A DNA stretch of 27,584 bases from CAYQVW01 sp964421245. Its GTDB lineage: Bacteria; Margulisbacteria; WOR-1; XYC2-FULL-46-14. Location: assembly GCA_964421245.1 (NCBI GenBank), contig CAYQVW010000018.1, forward strand, positions 1 to 27,584, read 5' to 3'. Positions 23,220 to 27,584 of the stretch are shown one piece after another. The translations under genes were made by a program, and so were the position numbers. The stretch's first letter is position 1. Each line of letters starts with the position of its first letter. The notes below the pieces were generated by a model. The model made no database searches and was not told the origin of the DNA. It saw only the letters and a program-made list of their open reading frames with translations.

Positions 23220-25715
23220 ATGGTACGTAAAAAGAAAGAAAAAACCCCTAAAATAGAGAGTAATTTAGAGGCCAAAATAGTCCCCGCTTCACTAGAAGAG
23301 GAGATGAAGTCCTCTTATATCGACTATGCGATGTCGGTTATTGTTGGCCGCGCTCTTCCCGATGTTCGTGACGGATTAAAACCAGTTCACCGCAGAATTC
23401 TCTATGCAATGGACGAGCTGGGAATGCAGCCCAACAAACCGTATAAAAAATCCGCGCGTGTTGTCGGTGAAGTTTTAGGTAAATATCATCCACACGGCGA
23501 CACAGCCGTTTACGATTCATTGGTTCGCATGGCTCAAGACTTCTCCCTCCGCTACATGCTAATCGATGGCCAGGGAAACTTTGGTTCGGTTGATGGTGAC
23601 TCCGCCGCAGCAATGCGTTATACCGAGGTCAGGCTTGGTAAAATCTCGACCGAAATGCTGGAAGATATTGAAAAAGAGACCGTTAACTTTGGACCGAACT
23701 TTGACGAATCCCTAGAAGAGCCATTGGTTCTTCCATCTAAAATTCCTAACTTATTAATTAATGGCTCTGCTGGTATTGCAGTCGGAATGGCAACCAACAT
23801 TCCGCCACATAACTTGGAAGAGGTTGTTGATGGAGCTATTCAACTGATTGATGATCCAGAGATAGGAATATCTGATCTTATGAAAACAATCAAGGGTCCT
23901 GACTTTCCAACCGGAGCATTAATCTGTGGCAGGGGTGGAATTAAAGATGCTTATGCAACTGGTAGGGGACTGTTAAAAGTTCGCGCCCGGGTAGAATTTG
24001 AAGAAAGTCGGGGCAAAGAGGTAATTATTGTAAAAGAAATTCCATATCAAACCAACAAAGCAGAGCTGATTATAGAGATTGCGGCCCAGGTTAAAGAAAA
24101 GAAGATGGTTGGTATATCCGATCTTCGCGACGAATCAGACCGAAAAGGGATGCGCATTTATATTGAATGTAAAAAAGGAGTCAGCTCGCAGGTTGTTCTA
24201 AACCAGCTTTATAAGAAGACCAGAATGCAGTCTACTTACGGAATGAACATGGTTGCATTGGTTGATGGTCAGCCAAGACTCCTAAAACTGAAAGAGATTC
24301 TCTCCGAATACCTAAAACACCGAGAAATTGTTGTAACCCGTCGTACCAAATTCGAGCTTAAAAAAGCAGAAGACCAAGCACATATTTTAGAAGGATTGTT
24401 AATTGCAGTTGCCAACATCGATAAAATAATTAAACTTATCCGTGCCGCAAAAAATCCGGATGTTGCTCGTGCAGAGTTAGTGAAGAAATTCAAGCTTACA
24501 AAGATTCAGGCACAGGCGATCCTAGATTTGCGCTTGCAGAGATTAACCCAGCTTGAAAGATATAAAATTGATGAAGAATACAAAGCACTAAAAAAGAGAA
24601 TCAAGGAATTAAAGAAAATTCTTGGTGACCGTAAAGAGGTTCTAAAAATTATTAAAGCCGAATTGGTTCAAATGAAAGAAAAATATGGTGACAAGAGAAG
24701 AACCTCAATTACTGCTGCGGCAGAAGATGTTGCAATTGAAGAATTAATTCCAGAAGAGACAGTGGCGGTCTTAACCACTCGAGATGGATATGTAAAGAGA
24801 ATGCCGATCGGTTCCTTTAAATCACAACTTAGAGGAGGCAGGGGCGTTGCCGGAATGACCACTCGCGCAGAAGACCAAATTGACAATCTCTTTGTCGCTT
24901 CTACCCATGATTTTGTTCTCTTCTTTACTAACAAGGGACGTGTTTATAAAGTTAAGGTCTACGATCTTCCATCGGCTGCACGAGCAGGTAAGGGCCAATC
25001 AATGGCCAATGTGTTACAGGTTAGTCAGGGAGAGGCAGTACATTCTTATGTATTAGTAGAATCTTTTGATTCTAAGAACTTCCTAGTTATGGCAACCAGA
25101 AATGGATTAATTAAGAAGGTAAAAATAGAAGATTTTGCGAATATTAGACGTAGTGGAATTATTGCGATAAAACTTAAAGGGGATGACGAATTGCGCTGGG
25201 TAGAAGAGACCGATGGAAAAGACGAAGTCTTACTTGGTGCACAAAGTGGATTAATGATTCGTTTTAAAGAAGCAACTGTTCGACCGATGGGGAGAGCTGC
25301 TGCCGGAGTTCGCGGGATTAGACTTAAAAAGGGAGACAAGGTTGTCTCTATGGATATTGTAACTCCAAAGGGAGATCTTTTGGCTGTCTCTGTTTCTGGC
25401 TTTGGAAAGAGAATGAAGATGAGCGAATTCTCTTCTCAAAATAGGGGAGGAAAGGGACATATAGCGATTAAGTTAAGAGATAAAGATAAGGTTGCTCGTA
25501 TGATAGTAATTGATCCGGAAGATGAATTACTATTTGCAACTAAAAATGGTACCATGAGCAGGCAGAAGGCCTCTGGAATTTCTACTCAGGGCAGATATGC
25601 TAAGGGCGTTCGCATTCAGCGCCTTGATGCCGGGGATAAAGTTGTTGATATTGCTCCGCTAGTTACAGAGGAAGAAGAGAAGAAGGCGATCGAAAAAGTG
25701 GAGAAAAAATCATGA
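23220..25715 (+). CDS. gyrA: DNA gyrase subunit A
   Basis: A full-length 831-residue subunit that cuts and rejoins DNA. The winged-helix/tower part has SSYIDYAMSVIVGRALPD, the helix HPHGDTAVYDSLVRMAQ, and the catalytic tyrosine in AMRYTEVRL (Y134). The quinolone-resistance position equal to E. coli Ser83 is Thr, with the Asp87 equivalent present. The C-terminal beta-pinwheel has the GyrA-box-like SQLRGGRG in the first blade and a related SQNRGGKG later, favouring GyrA over ParC. It has its own promoter and an ATG without a Shine-Dalgarno. The TGA stop overlaps the next start (ATGA) and is followed at once by TAG. Confidence 0.98.
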   Translation: MVRKKKEKTPKIESNLEAKIVPASLEEEMKSSYIDYAMSVIVGRALPDVRDGLKPVHRRILYAMDELGMQPNKPYKKSARVVGEVLGKYHPHGDTAVYDSLVRMAQDFSLRYMLIDGQGNFGSVDGDSAAAMRYTEVRLGKISTEMLEDIEKETVNFGPNFDESLEEPLVLPSKIPNLLINGSAGIAVGMATNIPPHNLEEVVDGAIQLIDDPEIGISDLMKTIKGPDFPTGALICGRGGIKDAYATGRGLLKVRARVEFEESRGKEVIIVKEIPYQTNKAELIIEIAAQVKEKKMVGISDLRDESDRKGMRIYIECKKGVSSQVVLNQLYKKTRMQSTYGMNMVALVDGQPRLLKLKEILSEYLKHREIVVTRRTKFELKKAEDQAHILEGLLIAVANIDKIIKLIRAAKNPDVARAELVKKFKLTKIQAQAILDLRLQRLTQLERYKIDEEYKALKKRIKELKKILGDRKEVLKIIKAELVQMKEKYGDKRRTSITAAAEDVAIEELIPEETVAVLTTRDGYVKRMPIGSFKSQLRGGRGVAGMTTRAEDQIDNLFVASTHDFVLFFTNKGRVYKVKVYDLPSAARAGKGQSMANVLQVSQGEAVHSYVLVESFDSKNFLVMATRNGLIKKVKIEDFANIRRSGIIAIKLKGDDELRWVEETDGKDEVLLGAQSGLMIRFKEATVRPMGRAAAGVRGIRLKKGDKVVSMDIVTPKGDLLAVSVSGFGKRMKMSEFSSQNRGGKGHIAIKLRDKDKVARMIVIDPEDELLFATKNGTMSRQKASGISTQGRYAKGVRIQRLDAGDKVVDIAPLVTEEEEKKAIEKVEKKS

Positions 25716-25900
25716 TAGAAGAAAATATGGGGATTCTTGATCGTATCATTAGAGCCGTCCTTGGTTTGCTTTTTGTCTACATTGCATTATATTTATCCAT
25801 AAGCACTACACTTGTCTGGGTTTTTATCATCCTAGCATTAATTCTTGAGGTAACTGCGATTTCAGGTTTTTGTCCGATCAGAAAGATTATTAAGTGTTAA
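25712..25900 (+). CDS. Small DUF2892-type membrane protein
   Basis: A 62-residue protein with the DUF2892 pattern: ENMGILDRIIRAVLGLL, then two hydrophobic segments (about 15-34 and 36-52) and a C-terminal GFCPIRKIIKC, with cysteines at 54 and 62. Family members are found fused to or near rhodanese domains in other bacteria; their role is unclear. It starts within the gyrA stop (ATGA), so it is coupled to gyrA. Its 3' end overlaps the convergent pth gene by 11 bases. The family call is by eye. Confidence 0.8.
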   Translation: MIEENMGILDRIIRAVLGLLFVYIALYLSISTTLVWVFIILALILEVTAISGFCPIRKIIKC

Positions 25901-26447
25901 AACGATTCATTGCACTTTCGATGTCAGATTTTACAATTTCTTCAATTGCGTCTGCTGCTTTTAATGTAGCTTCGGCTAAAGCCTCGCTTTGTTCATTTGG
26001 TATTTTTTGCAGGACATAATCGGCAGTATCTATTGTTGAGTCTTTTCCAACCCCAATTCTTATTCGAGCGAACTCATGGCTTTTTGCATGTTTTAGAATT
26101 GACTCAACTCCATGATGGCCACCGGCAGTTCCTTTTGAGCGAATTCTAATTTGACCGACGGGAAGATCAACATCATCGTAAATAAGAATTATCTTGTTTG
26201 GACTAATCTTGTACCAAGAAAAAAGTTCAGACAATGCCTCTCCAGAATTATTCATAAATGTTTGTGGTTGAGCTAGTACAATCTTGTGGTCGTCGATTTT
26301 AGTTTCTGCCAAGAAAGACTTGCAACGAGTTTTGAATTTTTTTACATCGAGGCGCAGTGCCACTTCATCAATGACCTTAAAGCCAATGTTGTGGCGAGTG
26401 TTTCCGTATTTGTCTCCTGGATTTCCTAATCCAATTATTAGATACAT
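25890..26447 (-). CDS. pth: Peptidyl-tRNA hydrolase
   Basis: A 185-residue hydrolase, counted from the ATG at 26445-26447, which gives the family start MYLIIGLGNPG. It frees tRNA from stalled peptidyl-tRNA. Catalytic and binding motifs are present: Asn in GLGNPG, His in TRHNIGF, TFMNNSG and the Asp of IYDDVDLP. The usual GGHNG is GGHHG here, so the Asn corresponding to E. coli Asn114 appears to be His. A longer reading from 26489 adds 14 residues but overlaps the upstream gene and lacks family support. It begins one base after the stop of the preceding gene, suggesting coupling. Confidence 0.95.
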   Translation of the reverse strand: MYLIIGLGNPGDKYGNTRHNIGFKVIDEVALRLDVKKFKTRCKSFLAETKIDDHKIVLAQPQTFMNNSGEALSELFSWYKISPNKIILIYDDVDLPVGQIRIRSKGTAGGHHGVESILKHAKSHEFARIRIGVGKDSTIDTADYVLQKIPNEQSEALAEATLKAADAIEEIVKSDIESAMNRFNT

Positions 26448-26448
26448 A

Positions 26449-27273
26449 TTATAGGTATAAGCGATAGTCAATTCCAAACCGAGTATCACTCTTTGGTCTG
26501 GTTGAACCTTTATCTTTATACCAAATAATACTTAACATTTCAATATAGATGCGGAAGTTTTTTATGACAGGATCGTCAGATAGTTTAAATGGTTTTATTT
26601 GAACACCCGGCCCCCAATAAACATTGTTCCACCAGTTTTCTGATCTTCCGGATATGGAAAAATCGGTGCGCAAATAAGGCTGTACCGTTTCGTCCTCAAA
26701 ATGAAAACCAGTCTTTTGTTCGTGAGTAAAAAGGTAGCTCTTAAATCCACCTTGATAGAAATTGGTCGAACGATATGATAAATTGCTCCATACCTCTACC
26801 CAAGGAAACTTTTTGTCTGGTTTAATTTGGTTCCATTCATGATACATATCGATTCCAACGCGTACATCAGAGGTTTCTACGTTATTTGTTTTTGCAGTAG
26901 CTGCATCTTTTAAAAAGGTAAGAGTTAGGAATTCGCTAAAAAATTTAACGTCCCTAATCCACTCATCTGCCCAACCAGATGATTCATATTTTTTAAAAGG
27001 CATGCTTCTAAGCCCAACACCAAAGGCTAAATTGTTATTCCAATAATCTTGGTTTTGACTCAAGGTTGCAATGGTTGCAATATATGGAGAGAGGGGAATT
27101 TCTTCTCCCATTGGCATTCCTATTCTTATTTCACTTCTTCCAAGAAAGGCATTAAATCTTTTGTCCTCTCCATTAGTTGCAAAATAAGAACCGTTATTCC
27201 AAGAGTCGACCCAAGCGAAAGCCGGAATACTCATACAGAAAATTAGTACCAATATTAAACAATATTTACGCAT
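26449..27273 (-). CDS. Secreted beta-barrel-like outer-membrane protein
   Basis: This 274-residue protein begins with a clear signal peptide (KYCLILVLIFCMSIPAFA, cut after AFA) and then runs as alternating beta-strand-like segments rich in Trp, Tyr and Phe, ending in the aromatic-hydrophobic DYRLYL. This is the look of an outer-membrane barrel. Two halves resemble each other: SPYIATIATLSQNQDYWNNN with LRSMPFK, and QPYLRTDFSISGRSENWWNN with VQIKPFK. The ATG at 27271-27273 has AAGGAG seven bases upstream, so it is preferred over an in-frame ATG 21 bases earlier. Its stop is one base before pth. The ligand or cargo is unknown. Its presence supports a diderm cell. Confidence 0.82.
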   Translation of the reverse strand: MRKYCLILVLIFCMSIPAFAWVDSWNNGSYFATNGEDKRFNAFLGRSEIRIGMPMGEEIPLSPYIATIATLSQNQDYWNNNLAFGVGLRSMPFKKYESSGWADEWIRDVKFFSEFLTLTFLKDAATAKTNNVETSDVRVGIDMYHEWNQIKPDKKFPWVEVWSNLSYRSTNFYQGGFKSYLFTHEQKTGFHFEDETVQPYLRTDFSISGRSENWWNNVYWGPGVQIKPFKLSDDPVIKNFRIYIEMLSIIWYKDKGSTRPKSDTRFGIDYRLYL

Positions 27274-27327
27274 AGTTGCTCCTTTATATTCCATCTATAT
27301 ATGTATCGTGAAAAACAGCTATAAATT

Positions 27328-27558
27328 TCAGGCATTTTTACGTAAAAGCCTTTCTAATTCTTGCAGCTGATCAGACAATACAAAGCCACTTTGTCGTGCT
27401 TGGTGTACTAGTTCTCCAAGGATACCAATTCTCGGGCAATGATTAAACAACTTTGTTAAAATATGTGTTCTCTGAGCAGGATCCTGCCGGATTATAGAGA
27501 GGACTGCTTCAGGTCCGTCTTTCCCTAGGTTTGAGCTTGACCCCAATCTTTGGACCAC
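27328..27558 (-). CDS. Hypothetical 76-residue helical protein
   Basis: A short helical protein with no membrane segment. The likely start is GTG at 27556-27558 with a weak AGG upstream; an in-frame TAA lies four codons before it, so it is not an obvious fragment of a larger gene. The segment AVLSIIRQDPAQRTHILTKL resembles part of the 650-residue protein at the left end (AVFGRIISQDPQNLSRLTRNL), suggesting a shared helical repeat. It ends at TGA followed two codons later by TAG. The 54 bases to the barrel gene show no promoter that I can defend. Function unknown. Confidence 0.45.
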   Translation of the reverse strand: MVQRLGSSSNLGKDGPEAVLSIIRQDPAQRTHILTKLFNHCPRIGILGELVHQARQSGFVLSDQLQELERLLRKNA

Positions 27559-27584
27559 TTTTAGCCTAAATTAAGATATGATCC

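Noticed and set aside
26448..26489. Longer N terminus for peptidyl-tRNA hydrolase
   Set aside because: The extra 14 residues overlap the end of the upstream gene and are not part of the family; the ATG at 26447 gives the normal start.
1..27584. tRNA genes, CRISPR arrays, insertion sequences, prophage genes
   Set aside because: No cloverleaf-like stretch, regular spaced repeat, transposase motif or phage structural gene was seen on reading both strands.

Overview
This window is the replication-origin region of an AT-rich bacterium with a probable outer membrane. The left-facing operon rpmH-rnpA-yidD-yidC-jag-mnmE-folD and the right-facing operon dnaA-dnaN-dciA-gyrB diverge around position 13.1-13.3 kb. 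The dnaA-dnaN spacer has a textbook unwinding element (DnaA boxes, CTA trios, an AT tract). Three perfect parS palindromes lie to the left. RseP and a secreted protein that looks like an outer-membrane beta-barrel suggest a diderm. The YidC is short, with no large periplasmic domain, and sits beside Jag as in Gram-positive-type loci. My best guess at lineage is an uncultured Margulisbacteria/Saganbacteria-like group, but this rests on gene order and general feel and is unproven. TGA is used sparingly as a genuine stop.

Layout: 0.1-5.1 kb, plus strand: a 650-residue unknown protein with a C-terminal J-like HPD segment, then an overlapping cluster of a DegT-family sugar aminotransferase, a Gfo/Idh/MocA oxidoreductase and RseP. 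5.1-8.7 kb, minus strand: a 162-residue orphan and a 1020-codon reading frame for a large sigma-70-like protein, cut by one in-frame TGA that is followed by a perfect hairpin. 8.85-13.1 kb, minus strand: folD, mnmE, jag, yidC, yidD, rnpA, rpmH, with parS sites and DnaA boxes in and between genes. 13.1-14.85 kb: divergent promoters, a DnaA-box cluster, dnaA and oriC. 14.85-25.9 kb, plus strand: dnaN, dciA, gyrB, a membrane histidine kinase, a large HExxH protein, gyrA and a small DUF2892 membrane protein. 25.9-27.6 kb, minus strand: pth, a beta-barrel-like protein and a 76-residue orphan.

Functionally, most of the core makes and controls chromosome replication (DnaA, clamp, helicase loader, gyrase, parS) or membrane protein insertion (YidC, YidD, Jag). 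The accessory interest is the interrupted sigma-like gene, the kinase and metallopeptidase-like genes placed between gyrB and gyrA, the J-like protein, and a set of genes whose -10 boxes sit so close to the start codon that their mRNAs should be leaderless. No tRNA, rRNA, CRISPR array, insertion sequence or convincing intrinsic terminator was seen. No stretch longer than about 205 bases lacks a coding assignment.
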